Shown: piece after piece, positions 14,900 through 24,007 of the stretch
How positions within the stretch are numbered: the stretch's first letter is position 1
Layout of the letters: every line of letters starts with the position of its first letter
Origin: JBOGEB01 sp050743125
GTDB taxonomy: Bacteria > Actinomycetota > Nitriliruptoria > Euzebyales > Egibacteraceae
Direction: 5' to 3'
Assembly (NCBI GenBank): GCA_050743125.1
Contig: JBOGEB010000023.1
Span: forward strand, 1-32,755
DNA: 32,755 nt
Position numbers and translations under genes: made by a program
The notes under the pieces: generated by a model
Told to the model about the DNA's origin: nothing
Database searches by the model: none
What the model saw: only the letters and a program-made list of their open reading frames with translations

Positions 14900-15947
14900 T
14901 CAGCCGGTGTCCGGCTGTCCAGACCGGGGCGGACGGGGCGGACCGAGCCGTTTCGCCAACCGCTCAGCCGCCCGACGGTCCGGCGCAGGCAGACAATGCG
15001 TATACGCCCGCAGCGTCGTCGCCCGCCGCCCGCATGGCCCAGGCGGCCGGCGACCGTCCGCAGATCCGTCCCCTCCGTCAACATCGCCATGCCTATGAAG
15101 TGCCGGAGCCGGCGAAGGTCGGCATCTACACCCGCCTTGCGCGCCACCCGCCCCACACGCTGGGTCACCGAGTGCGGCTTCAGCGCAATACTGCCGTCCG
15201 GCTCGCTGGAGAACACGGAACCGTCCTCGAGCAGCTCGACATCCCAGGCCCGCGCCCGCTGCTCGCACTGCTGACGGTGCCCGGTCAGGATCTCGACCGT
15301 CAGCTCGTCCAACGCGGTCCGCCGGGCCTGGTGAGTCTTCGTGTCCTTCTCGACCAGCGCCGAGCCGTGCTGGACGCAGTTGCGAGCGACCAGCAGATCC
15401 CCCTCGGCCAGACGCAGGGCCACCGCAGTCCGCACAGCTCCCCCGGCGGACCCGCTGATGATCGCGACCCACAGCAGCGTGCCGAGGTCGGGATCCTCCT
15501 CCCAGGCGATGCCCAACAGCCGGGTCACGCCTTCGACGCTGAGCGGCTGGATCTCGGCCCGCGTGAACCGGGGCCGCGTAGCCAGCGCGGCGGGATTCTC
15601 AGAAAGCCACCCCCACTTGACCGCCTGCCCGAGCGCTGCCTGGAGGATGAAGTGGATCTGGCGGACCGAAGAATTGGCCATCGGCTTGCCACCGGCACCG
15701 CCCTGCTCGCGCAGCTAAGCGTAAAAGCGCTCCAACAGCTCGATGTCCATTCCCCGCCGGCATGTGTTCCCGAGGGTGGGGAGGATCTGGCGGCGATGTA
15801 GCCCTTATGGCTGTGGCGGGTGGTCGCCTCCAGCTCGGCGACCTCCAGCCAGGCCTTCGATGACCTCACCGTCAGCGGATCCTTCCCCGCGTACACGGAG
15901 ACCCGATAGGTGCCGTTGGTCCGCCGTGCGATGTGTCCTCGTGCCAT
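14900..15947 (-). pseudogene. tyrosine integrase beside tRNA-Arg, multiply broken
   Basis: ATG 15947 opens MARGHIARRTNGTYRVSVYA, a SAM-like integrase N-terminus. A shift near 15795 moves it to ILPTLGNTCRRGMDIELLER, which meets TAG (15715-15717) in FYA-stop-LREQ, where the family has Gln. It continues as KPMANSSVRQIHFILQAALG and on to LTEGTDLRTVAGRLGH. The Arg-Arg-Gly box I region is scrambled (SGSAGGAVRTAVAL). A further shift near 15025 restores ATTLRAYTHCLPAPDRRAAE, with the catalytic Tyr, to the stop at 14900. At least four lesions mean it is dead. It probably once drove integration of the island at the tRNA. Confidence 0.8.
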
Positions 15948-16011
15948 GGCAATGACGGGAACAGCAGCCCGGTCCATTGCCAAAGCCCTTGCCACGGCCC
16001 GAGTTTCCTAG

Positions 16012-16024
16012 GAGGCTGCTGAAG
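16012..16024 (+). repeat. left terminal inverted repeat of the IS
   Basis: GAGGCTGCTGAAG, flanked on the outside by CTAG. It matches the right end exactly over 13 bases, and over 17 when the CTAG is counted. Confidence 0.88.
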
Positions 16025-16193
16025 TAATCGTTTTCTGGGCTGGCAGCGGTCGCTTGTGAGCGGTTCTCAGGGTGCTGTCTCGGCGGGCGGGGCCAGCGTG
16101 AGCACGCTCGAGATCGGCGTCAGGGGCGGTCGTGGCGCCGCGTGAGGCGAAAATGGCCGGCCCAGGGGACCCGGTCGTGCTTTTGGGCTGGGC

Positions 16194-17718
16194 TCAGGCG
16201 GTGGCGTACAACTTCCAGCCGCCGTCGTGGTGCAGTCCCAGGCCCAGCAGCGTGACCAGGTTGACCGCCGCGACGCGGAGGCTCAAGCCGAGCTGGTTGC
16301 GTTTGACGCCGCGGTAGCGGCAGCGCCGATGCCCGTCTTTCACGACCCAGGGGATCGAGCGCTCAGCCAGCGACCGGCGCGGGTACGCCTCGGCGAACTC
16401 GGCAGTCCTGGCTTGCGCGCGGGCGGCGACCAGCAACGCGTCGTGCTCGCTGACGTGCAGGCTGCGCCCGGACTTGTCAGTCGTGCGCCGCTGCCGCAGC
16501 GGGCAGCCCTGACAGCGGCGCCCGAAGCTGGCGTTGCCCTTCGCCGAGATCGTCACGGTGCGCTGGTTGGGACACGTCACCGTGCCAGCGTCGTGGTCGA
16601 CTTTGAGGTCGTCGCGGTCGAACTCGCCGGGCACCGCCGGACGCAACGGCAACGGCTTGATCACCGTCGTGTGCCCGGCCTGGATCAGATCGTGGCGGGT
16701 CTGCCCGCCCCCATACGCGGAGTCGCCGAGCCCCTCGACCGGGGTCGGCTCGTCCGCCAACAACTCCACGGCCACCGACCCGTCCGCGGCGTTGCCGGCG
16801 GTCAGCGTGTTCGCGGTGATCAGGCCGCTCTCCGGCTCGGTCGCGATGTGCGCCTTGTACCCGTCCCGATAGGAGCTGGTGGACTTGTGCGCGTGCCGCG
16901 ACTCCGGATCGACCGTGGACACGATCCGGTCTTTGGCGACCGCCCGGGCGATCCGCCACGTCCCCGGGGTCTCGCCCGGCTCGACGTCCTGACCGGCGAC
17001 CAGCGCCAGCAGCGCGACCGCCCGCTCCTGATCGTCGTCCAACCCGGTCACCGGCAGCGCATCGACGGTCGCCAACGCGTCCTCGACCAAGCCGGTGACC
17101 AGCGCGTCACGGGCGGCCTGGTCGTCCCACGCGCAGTCCGGCTTGCCCCCCTTGTCGTAATCATGAGCGGACACCGTGACCTGGCGCGCCTCCGGCACGA
17201 GTCCCCGGACCTTGCGGATCGCTGCGACCAGCTGCGTGACGGTGTCCTGGGTCGCGACCGCGTCGTCGAGCACGGTGGAGTCGGGCGCCCGGCGCGACCG
17301 CCCGTTCAAGATCCCGGTCTGACGAGCGACGGTCTTGACCGCCTCGTCGATGCGGTGCGGCCGCTCCGACGCGTTGCACCGGTTGCGCCAGTACACGAAC
17401 ACGGTGTGATGGAACGCCTCGGCGTCCAACGCCAACCCGGCCGCCGCCTTCCAGCGGATGTCACACGACAGCGCCATGGCGGCCTGGCGGTCCGACAGTC
17501 CCTCCAGCTCCTTGAGGACCATCGCGACCGCGATCACGTCCGTCGGGACCGACGGGCGGCCCCGCTCCGACTCGAACAGGTCAGCGAACGCACTCGTCAG
17601 GAAAGATCCGCTTGCGGTGCTCCGCCAGCAGCGCGTACACCGACCCCGCAGGGACCAGATGCCCGCACAGCGCCGCAGTGTCCAACAACTTTCGATCTAC
17701 CAGGCTCACTCCTTGCAT
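16194..17718 (-). pseudogene. IS1182-type transposase with one frameshift
   Basis: The N-terminus opens at ATG 17718 (or GTG 17709) as VSLVDRKLLDTAALCGHLVP and ends early at PDECVR-stop. Removing one base near 17597 gives PDEAFADLFESERGRPSVPT and joins the long frame (from 17537) that carries the rest: VIAVAMVLKELEGLSDRQAA, SSYRDGYKAHIATEPESGLI, DSAYGGGQTRHDLIQAGHTT and the C-terminal CQGCPLRQR zinc-like knuckle. This is the normal IS1182 architecture. The shift inactivates it unless it is a sequencing slip; programmed frameshifting is not usual in this family. Confidence 0.85.
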
Positions 17719-17770
17719 AACCATACTATACCATATAAACCTCCTAAAACGTACAATTAAGGCACGGTTT

Positions 17771-17783
17771 CTTCAGCAGCCTC
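17771..17783 (-). repeat. right terminal inverted repeat of the IS
   Basis: CTTCAGCAGCCTC, followed by CTAG at 17784-17787, the second copy of the 4-bp target duplication. Confidence 0.88.
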
Positions 17784-17821
17784 CTAGCTGGCTACCAGTA
17801 AACGCCCTGGTCAGCCCCAGC

Positions 17822-17893
17822 GCCCCCGGCAGGACTCGAACCTGCGACTCACGGTTTAGGAAACCGCTGCTCTTTCCTCTGAGCTACGAGGGC
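17822..17893 (-). tRNA. tRNA-Arg (anticodon CCU)
   Basis: 72 bases. The acceptor stem GCCCTCG pairs with CGGGGGC (one T-G wobble). The D arm is GCTCAGAGGAAAGAGC, and the anticodon arm has loop TTCCTAA with CCT in the middle. The T arm GCAGGTTCGAATCCTGC is perfect. CCA is not encoded. Its 3' end faces the IS and the dead integrase, the usual geometry for a tRNA used as an integration site. Confidence 0.96.
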
Positions 17894-18253
17894 GGGAGAT
17901 TCCCGCCCGGGAACTGTAGCCAGGGGTCGGAGGGAGCGCCAACGGGGGCACTGAGAGCCCACGTCCCTCGTGCGAGAGACGGTCCGGGGGGGAATAGATC
18001 GTAGGAAACGGGTGGCAAAGGCACGTCCTGGCCTGCCTGTCGAGGAAGTACACAGAGCGATCGACGCGTTACGGCCGCATGTGTCCCCGGCTGGTAGGGC
18101 GGTAGGCTCGCTCACCCGGGCCGATCTCGTTTGGATCTGGCACCGGGCGGGCACCGGTTGGGTGGATGTGCGTCATACATCGCGACGACGAAACAGGCAG
18201 TATCGGAGGCGACGGGACGACCTCGTTGACGGCCCGGGAGGGGGGTGACGGTT
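17894..18253. other. intergenic region before the sugar ABC operon
   Basis: Separates the tRNA from the importer operon. One plus-strand frame is open (17970-18248) but has no known domain, so I do not call it. The promoters of the tRNA (minus) and of the importer (plus) must lie here. GGGAGGGGGG at 18236-18245 is the ribosome site of the ATPase gene. Confidence 0.4.
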
Positions 18254-19417
<1,164 letters not shown>

Positions 19418-19432
19418 CCAGGAGCGACCGCT

Positions 19433-20719
19433 ATGCAGTGCGCAACATTCTCGAGAAAGCGCTTCCTTCAATTCCTTGCGGTCACGCCGGTCGCGAGCGC
19501 CTGTATGCGGGGATCCTCACCTGAACAGGAACGCCCGAACGAGCTGGTCTGGACGATCGCGGGCAGCGATTTCCGTTCGCTGGTACAGGTCGGTGATGCA
19601 TGGAACGAACTCCATCCTGACCACCCCGTCCGAACCGAGCGGCTGCCCGATTCCGCCGATCTGCAACGGGTCCAGCTCGGCCTGGAGCTCAACGCCGAGG
19701 GCGGCAACTTCGACGTCATGTCGCTCGACACGGTCTGGACCGGCGAGTTCGCCGAGAACGGGTGGATCGAGAACCTCGATGACCTCCGGGGTGAGGCCGA
19801 GCAGAAGATCCTTCGCGGCCCGCTGTCCAGCGGCATCTACCAGGACACGTTGTGGGCGATGCCGCTCGTCTCCAACGCGGGGTTGCTCTACTACCGCACC
19901 GACCTGGTTCCGAGGCCGCCAAAGACCTGGGACGAGGCCGTCCAGGTGGGAATCCAGGCCGCGAAGCGCGCCGGGATTTCCTCGTACGCGGGCCAGGGCG
20001 CGGCGTACGAAGGCCTGGTGGTGAACTACCTCGAGCTCCTGTGGGGCGCGGGCGGCGACATCTTCGGCCAATCGCCCGACCAGGTCGTGTTCAACTCGAC
20101 CGGCGCAGCGAGGACAGCCGCGGAGTTCATGCGCCGCTCACAACGCGACGGGTTCTACGCGCCGGGCTTCAACACCATGATGGAGGACCAGGCGAAGACC
20201 GCTTTCGCGGCGGGACAGACCGTGTTCATGCGTAACTGGCCGGCCTTCTACGACCTCCTTCAGCGACCAGCGAACTCGCAAATCGTCGACAGGTTCGACA
20301 TCGCGCCCCTCCCGGTCTTCGCGGACGAGGAGACCACCACCGCGATCGGAGGGTTCAACCTCGCCGTGAGCAAGTTCTCGACCAAGAAAGCCGTCGCCAA
20401 GGAATTCGTCCGCTTTGCGTCGCTCGACGAGGATATGCAGGTCGCACTCGGCAGGAGCTCCCGGCCACCGGTCCTGGCCAGCGCTTACCAGAAGCTCCAG
20501 AACGACCAGGTCATGAGGCTGCTCGGCCAGATCTTGCCGAATGCGCACACGCGCCCGCCGGTGCCTTTCTACAACGACATCAGCTTGGCGTTCCAACAGC
20601 AGATCTTCCCGGCCTACACCGGCCAGAAGCCGATCCCCGCGGCACTCGACGCGATCACCACCGAGATCAACGGCATCGTGAACCGACGCCGGCAGCTCTT
20701 GGGCAAGAAACAGCGATGA
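19433..20719 (+). CDS. extracellular sugar-binding lipoprotein
   Basis: 428 residues. The signal has a basic Tat-like start (SRKRFLQFLAV) and a lipobox ending ASAC with the acylated Cys24. The mature part is a family 1 solute-binding protein: NELVWTIAGSDFRSLVQVGD, EGGNFDVMSLDTVWTGEFAE, DTLWAMPLVSNAGLLYYRTD (ligand cleft), AFAAGQTVFMRNWPAFYDLL and the C-terminal IPAALDAITTEINGIV. It delivers sugar to the permeases; closest in layout to trehalose/maltose-type systems such as LpqY-SugABC, but the ligand cannot be read from sequence. Its stop overlaps the permease start (ATGA). Confidence 0.92.
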   Translation: MQCATFSRKRFLQFLAVTPVASACMRGSSPEQERPNELVWTIAGSDFRSLVQVGDAWNELHPDHPVRTERLPDSADLQRVQLGLELNAEGGNFDVMSLDTVWTGEFAENGWIENLDDLRGEAEQKILRGPLSSGIYQDTLWAMPLVSNAGLLYYRTDLVPRPPKTWDEAVQVGIQAAKRAGISSYAGQGAAYEGLVVNYLELLWGAGGDIFGQSPDQVVFNSTGAARTAAEFMRRSQRDGFYAPGFNTMMEDQAKTAFAAGQTVFMRNWPAFYDLLQRPANSQIVDRFDIAPLPVFADEETTTAIGGFNLAVSKFSTKKAVAKEFVRFASLDEDMQVALGRSSRPPVLASAYQKLQNDQVMRLLGQILPNAHTRPPVPFYNDISLAFQQQIFPAYTGQKPIPAALDAITTEINGIVNRRRQLLGKKQR

Positions 20720-21627
20720 GCGCAAAAGCCTCCGCGCAGAGCGCTCAGGTCGCCAAGCGCAAGGGCCTGTCGGAACGCCGCCTCGCGAAGGTGTTCCTCG
20801 CACCATCGGTCATCGTGATGGCGCTGGTCGCGCTGTTCCCGGTGATCTACGCGGGTGTGCTCAGCTTTGCCTTGTACATCGGCCGCACCCAGCAGGGCGT
20901 CGGCGTCGCAAACTATCTGCAGGCCCTGACGAGCGACCGCTTCTGGGACTCGGTAACCGCGACGTTCGTCTTCACCGTCACCTCGGTGGCGGCCGAGTTC
21001 CTGATCGGGCTCGGCTTCGCGCTGATCATGAACCAGACGTTCCGTGGCCGTGGACTCACCCGCGCGACGATCCTGGTCCCCTGGGTGATCCCCACCGTCA
21101 TCGCCGGGACGATGTGGCAGTACATGTTCAACGTCACGCCGGGGACGGTGAACTACTTCCTGCCGTTCGTGCCTGCGTCCTTCAACTGGATCGGCCAGCC
21201 CGGCTGGGCGATGTTCTCGATCGTCTTCGCGGACGTGTGGAAGACCGCGCCGTTCGTCGCGCTCCTGCTGCTCGCCGGGCTCCAGACGATCCCGACCGAG
21301 GTCTACGAGAGCGCGCGGGTGGACGGAACGACCGCCTGGCAGCGCTTGACGAAGGTCACGCTGCCCCTCCTGAGGCCCGCGATCCTCGTCGCGCTGCTGT
21401 TCCGCACGACCGAGGCGCTCCGTGTCTTCGACCTCCCCTTCGTGATGACCAGGGGACAGTTCGGCACGACCACCCTGTCGATCCTCGTCCAGGAGTTCGT
21501 CGTCCAGCGGGCGAATCCGGGCTACGCCTCGACGCTGTCGACGCTGACATTCGCGATCGTCCTCGGGATCGGCGTGATCTTCGTGACGCTGCTCGGCAGA
21601 GACCTCGTCCTCGACATCCAGGAGTGA
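20716..21627 (+). CDS. ABC sugar permease (MalF/SugA type)
   Basis: 303 residues with six predicted helices; the first is VFLAPSVIVMALVALFPVIY. The EAA loop that contacts the ATPase is EVYESARVDGTTAWQRLTKV, followed by LPLL. Start ATG 20716 overlaps the binding-protein stop. It forms the membrane channel with the next gene product. Confidence 0.94.
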   Translation: MSAKASAQSAQVAKRKGLSERRLAKVFLAPSVIVMALVALFPVIYAGVLSFALYIGRTQQGVGVANYLQALTSDRFWDSVTATFVFTVTSVAAEFLIGLGFALIMNQTFRGRGLTRATILVPWVIPTVIAGTMWQYMFNVTPGTVNYFLPFVPASFNWIGQPGWAMFSIVFADVWKTAPFVALLLLAGLQTIPTEVYESARVDGTTAWQRLTKVTLPLLRPAILVALLFRTTEALRVFDLPFVMTRGQFGTTTLSILVQEFVVQRANPGYASTLSTLTFAIVLGIGVIFVTLLGRDLVLDIQE

Positions 21628-21631
21628 GGAG

Positions 21632-22480
21632 ATGGCCACCGCCGTCGAGCGCCAGAGCACCGGGCAGAAGATCGGCAAGGCCGTCCTGCTCGCGATGATC
21701 GTGGCATGGTGCCTGCTCCCGTTCGCCTGGCTCGTCACGACGAGCCTCAAGCAGGGCGATGCTGCCCTGAACAACCCGAACCCGTTCCATGGGCCGTTCG
21801 GGTTGGGGAACTACAGGAGCGTGTTCGGTGCCGGCTTCCTCTACAACCTCCGCAACTCGGCTGTCGTCGCCGGCACGACGACGCTGATCTGCGTCGCAAT
21901 CGGCGCTCTGGCGGCCTACGCGCTGGTGCGGCTGCCGCTCAAAGGCAAGGTCGTGATCCTCGGCGCGGTCCTCGCCGTCAGCCTCTACCCGCCGATCGCG
22001 TTGGTGCCCCCGCTCTACGAGGTGTGGCGGAAGATCGGACTGCTCAACACCTATCCCGGTCTGTGCATCCCGTACACGGCGTTCACCCTGCCGATCACGA
22101 TCTTCGTCCTCACGACGTTCTTCGCGGCGATCCCACCGGACATGGAGGAGGCCGCCCGGGTGGACGGCGCGACGCCGCTGCAGGCGTTCTGGCGCGTCGT
22201 CGTCCCGCTCGCCGCACCGGGGATCTTCGCCGCCGCGATCCTGGTGTTCGTCTACTCGTGGAACGAGTTCCTGCTCGCCAGCGTGTTCACGCCACGCGAC
22301 CTCGCCGCGCAGACGGTGACGGTCGCGATCGCGAACTTCCCCGGCGCGGTCGAGTTCCAGGTACCGATCGGCTCGGTGACCGCCGCCTCCGTCGCCACGA
22401 CGATCCCGATGATCCTCGTGGCGCTGGTGTTCCAACGCCGGATCGTCTCCGGCCTCACCGCTGGGGGCGTCAAGGGCTGA
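21632..22480 (+). CDS. ABC sugar permease (MalG/SugB type)
   Basis: 282 residues, starting 4 bases after the partner's stop with GAGGAG just upstream. Six helices (first LLAMIVAWCLLPFAWLVTTS) and an EAA loop DMEEAARVDGATPLQAFWRV. Last gene of the importer operon. Intact and in host-like codon use. Confidence 0.94.
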   Translation: MATAVERQSTGQKIGKAVLLAMIVAWCLLPFAWLVTTSLKQGDAALNNPNPFHGPFGLGNYRSVFGAGFLYNLRNSAVVAGTTTLICVAIGALAAYALVRLPLKGKVVILGAVLAVSLYPPIALVPPLYEVWRKIGLLNTYPGLCIPYTAFTLPITIFVLTTFFAAIPPDMEEAARVDGATPLQAFWRVVVPLAAPGIFAAAILVFVYSWNEFLLASVFTPRDLAAQTVTVAIANFPGAVEFQVPIGSVTAASVATTIPMILVALVFQRRIVSGLTAGGVKG

Positions 22481-22495
22481 CGGCGCCTCCCACCA

Positions 22496-22513
22496 ATGAT
22501 GGATAGCCATCAT
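22496..22513. promoter_or_regulatory. palindromic operator over the padR start
   Basis: ATGATGG (22496-22502) and CCATCAT (22507-22513) are perfect inverted repeats with an ATAG centre, and ACC/GGT extend the symmetry past one mismatch. It covers the first possible start codon (22512) of the PadR-like gene and sits 15 bases after the permease stop, so an autorepressor could bind here. Confidence 0.55.
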
Positions 22514-22529
22514 GGGTGGCACTCCTCGC

Positions 22530-22814
22530 ATGACCGCACCGTTGCAGCGTGTGTTGCTGCTGTTTCTCCAGGACCCGCCCAAGCGGCGCTACGGCCTGGA
22601 GATCGCTCGAGAGGCTGATCTGCAACGGGGGACCCTGTATCCGATGCTTGCGCGACTCGAGGAGCGGAGGTGGGTCACCCAAGTACGCGATGGCAACCGG
22701 TCTTGGCGCTGGCCTGAGCGTAGGGCTGGGCGGGCTGCCTCGGCGGGTTGCACGGCGCGGTGTTGGCGGTCGGCCTTACCGCTGCCGGCTTGGACCAGGA
22801 GCGAGGCGCCCTGA
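22530..22814 (+). CDS. PadR-like winged-helix regulator, C-terminus doubtful
   Basis: From ATG 22530 the reading is MTAPLQRVLLLFLQDPPKRR, YGLEIAREADLQRGTLYPML and ARLEERRWVTQ: a PadR-type winged helix in full. After about residue 55 (22690) the frame becomes Arg/Ala/Ser-rich (RSWRWPERRAGRAASAGCTA) and no longer resembles PadR, whose wing should end in a YRLTxxG strand. A frameshift there is likely. The alternative start is ATG 22512, inside the palindrome. It probably controlled itself and perhaps a lost effector gene. Confidence 0.6.
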   Translation: MTAPLQRVLLLFLQDPPKRRYGLEIAREADLQRGTLYPMLARLEERRWVTQVRDGNRSWRWPERRAGRAASAGCTARCWRSALPLPAWTRSEAP

Positions 22815-23031
22815 TCGGCGCCCTGCTGGTGGTTGGGCTGACGGTGTGGCTCACCGCTCGGTGGTCCCACGAGCTTCCCGCTGTCTTCCGCCTGACCGGC
22901 CTGAACGCTGGATCGGCCACCCTGGGTGTCGGCCTGGGGAAACCCCAGTTTCGCCGGTCGGTTCTCCAGCCAGGTGACCACCCTTGCTCGACTGAGCACC
23001 GAGCAGAGAATGCGCGCGGTAGGTTCGCCAC
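22815..23031. other. possible membrane-protein remnant
   Basis: A plus-strand frame entering from about 22748 reads AVLAVGLTAAGLDQERGALI and GALLVVGLTVWLTARWS, two hydrophobic segments like those of small membrane proteins often paired with PadR regulators. It has no clear start and loses character by 22950, so it is probably the broken partner of the padR gene. Confidence 0.3.
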
Positions 23032-23745
23032 GTGGCCACGGTCCTCACGACGCTTCACCTGTTCGGTCTCCGGCCGAGCAGGGTGCCGCTGGCGCTTGCC
23101 CGGGCGGGGGTCGACCCGTGGCGGATGCGCGCGACGCGCGGGGTGCGGTTCGTGAAGGTGCTCGGGACGGGGGACGGGCGGACGTTCACGCTGCGCGACG
23201 CGGACCCGCTGCGGTGGGGGCTGCTGTGCGTGTTCCAGGACGAGGGCACGCTCGCTGAGTTCGAGCGCGCGTCACGGATCGTGGCGGCCTGGCGGGGGAT
23301 GGCGCGGGAGGTGTGGCGTGCCGATCTCGCGCTGATCCACTCGCGGGGGCGGTGGGCGCGGCGGGAGCCGTTCGGCGAGCCGGTGGCTACGGGCCACGAC
23401 GGGCCGGTGGCGGCTATCACGCGTGCGCGGCTTCGTCCGGCGCGCGCGCGAACGTTCTGGCGTGCGGTGCCTCCCGTCGCGCAGGACCTGCGGGACCAAC
23501 CCGGCCTGCGCTACTCGATCGGGATCGGCGAGGCCCCGATCGGCTTGCAGGGGACGTTCAGCGTGTGGGATTCCGCTCAGGCGCTGACCAACTTCGCGTA
23601 CCGCGGCGCCGCCCACCGCGAGGTGGTCCGCCGGACCGCGGAGGCCGGCTGGTACGCCGAGGAGCTGTTCGCCCGCTTCGCGGTGGTGCGGACCACCGGC
23701 ACCATCGACGGCGCCGATCCCCTCGAACCTCATCTCACCGTGTGA
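23032..23745 (+). CDS. CrtA-like (spheroidene monooxygenase family) protein
   Basis: 237 residues from GTG 23032 with GGTAGG 8-9 bases upstream. Family landmarks in order are RFVKVLGTGDGRTFTLRDAD, PLRWGLLCVFQDEGTLAEFE, AWRGMAREVWRADLALIHSR and RGRWARREPF, then GLRYSIGIGEAPIGLQGTFS. CrtA proteins are heme-containing oxygenases that add keto groups at C-2 of acyclic carotenoids. Carotenoid genes start 1.7 kb downstream, which supports the role, though it is not in the same operon. Many actinobacteria have such a gene without proven carotenoid activity, so the substrate is open. Confidence 0.75.
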   Translation: MATVLTTLHLFGLRPSRVPLALARAGVDPWRMRATRGVRFVKVLGTGDGRTFTLRDADPLRWGLLCVFQDEGTLAEFERASRIVAAWRGMAREVWRADLALIHSRGRWARREPFGEPVATGHDGPVAAITRARLRPARARTFWRAVPPVAQDLRDQPGLRYSIGIGEAPIGLQGTFSVWDSAQALTNFAYRGAAHREVVRRTAEAGWYAEELFARFAVVRTTGTIDGADPLEPHLTV

Positions 23746-23827
23746 GGCCACGGGACGTCGCCGTCGCTTGGAGCTGGCAGCTCAGCGGCGGCATGACGGT
23801 TGCGCCGATGGTCCTTGGGGTAAAGCC

Positions 23828-23928
23828 ACTGCGCTCGAGTTCGAGAACGCGCTCACCGCCCTCATCGACGCTGTGCGCACCCATGTGCCCGAAGAAGAAC
23901 GAGCTGCTCCCTGCGTTTCGAGGAGGTC
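23828..23928 (+). pseudogene. hemerythrin-like fragment
   Basis: One frame reads ALEFENALTALIDAVRTHVP then EEE, and one base aside NELLPAFR continues it. This resembles the helix of a hemerythrin HHE domain (AxxxHVxxEExxLLPxxR). Only about 33 residues remain and there is no start. A relic. Confidence 0.4.
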
Positions 23929-23930
23929 AA

Positions 23931-23956
23931 GGGAACTGTTCCCACGTAGTGGGAAC
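23931..23956. terminator. overlapping hairpins between convergent genes
   Basis: GTTCCCAC (23938-23945) and GTGGGAAC (23949-23956) form a perfect 8-bp stem with a GTA loop. GGGAAC at 23931-23936 can pair with the same GTTCCC, giving a competing structure. It lies between the CrtA-like gene and the convergent regulator and is probably a two-way terminator. Confidence 0.55.
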
Positions 23957-24007
23957 AACGTGAAGGGCTGAGCCAGAACGGCAACACCGACCAGAGCTCA
24001 GCCTCGA

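Larger units (their letters stand above)
16012..17783. mobile_element. IS1182-family insertion sequence
   Basis: 1,772 bp between matched CTAG duplications (16008-16011 and 17784-17787). The ends GAGGCTGCTGAAG (16012-16024) and CTTCAGCAGCCTC (17771-17783) are perfect inverted repeats. The single transposase gene reads on the minus strand. It sits between the dead integrase and the tRNA-Arg gene, just upstream of the integrase start. Confidence 0.88.

Noticed and set aside
557..17718. Programmed frameshifting as a common explanation of the broken frames
   Set aside because: The junctions share no slippery heptamer and no common structure; they are better explained by decay or sequence error.
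16227..17720. 497-residue plus-strand frame across the IS
   Set aside because: Antisense shadow of the IS1182-type transposase; Arg/Gly/Val-rich with no domain.
17970..18248. 92-residue ORF upstream of the ABC operon
   Set aside because: Arg-rich with no domain; it occupies the promoter and ribosome-site region of the ATPase gene.
20614..21774. Long minus-strand frame across the permease genes
   Set aside because: His/Arg/Asp-rich antisense shadow of two confident permease genes.
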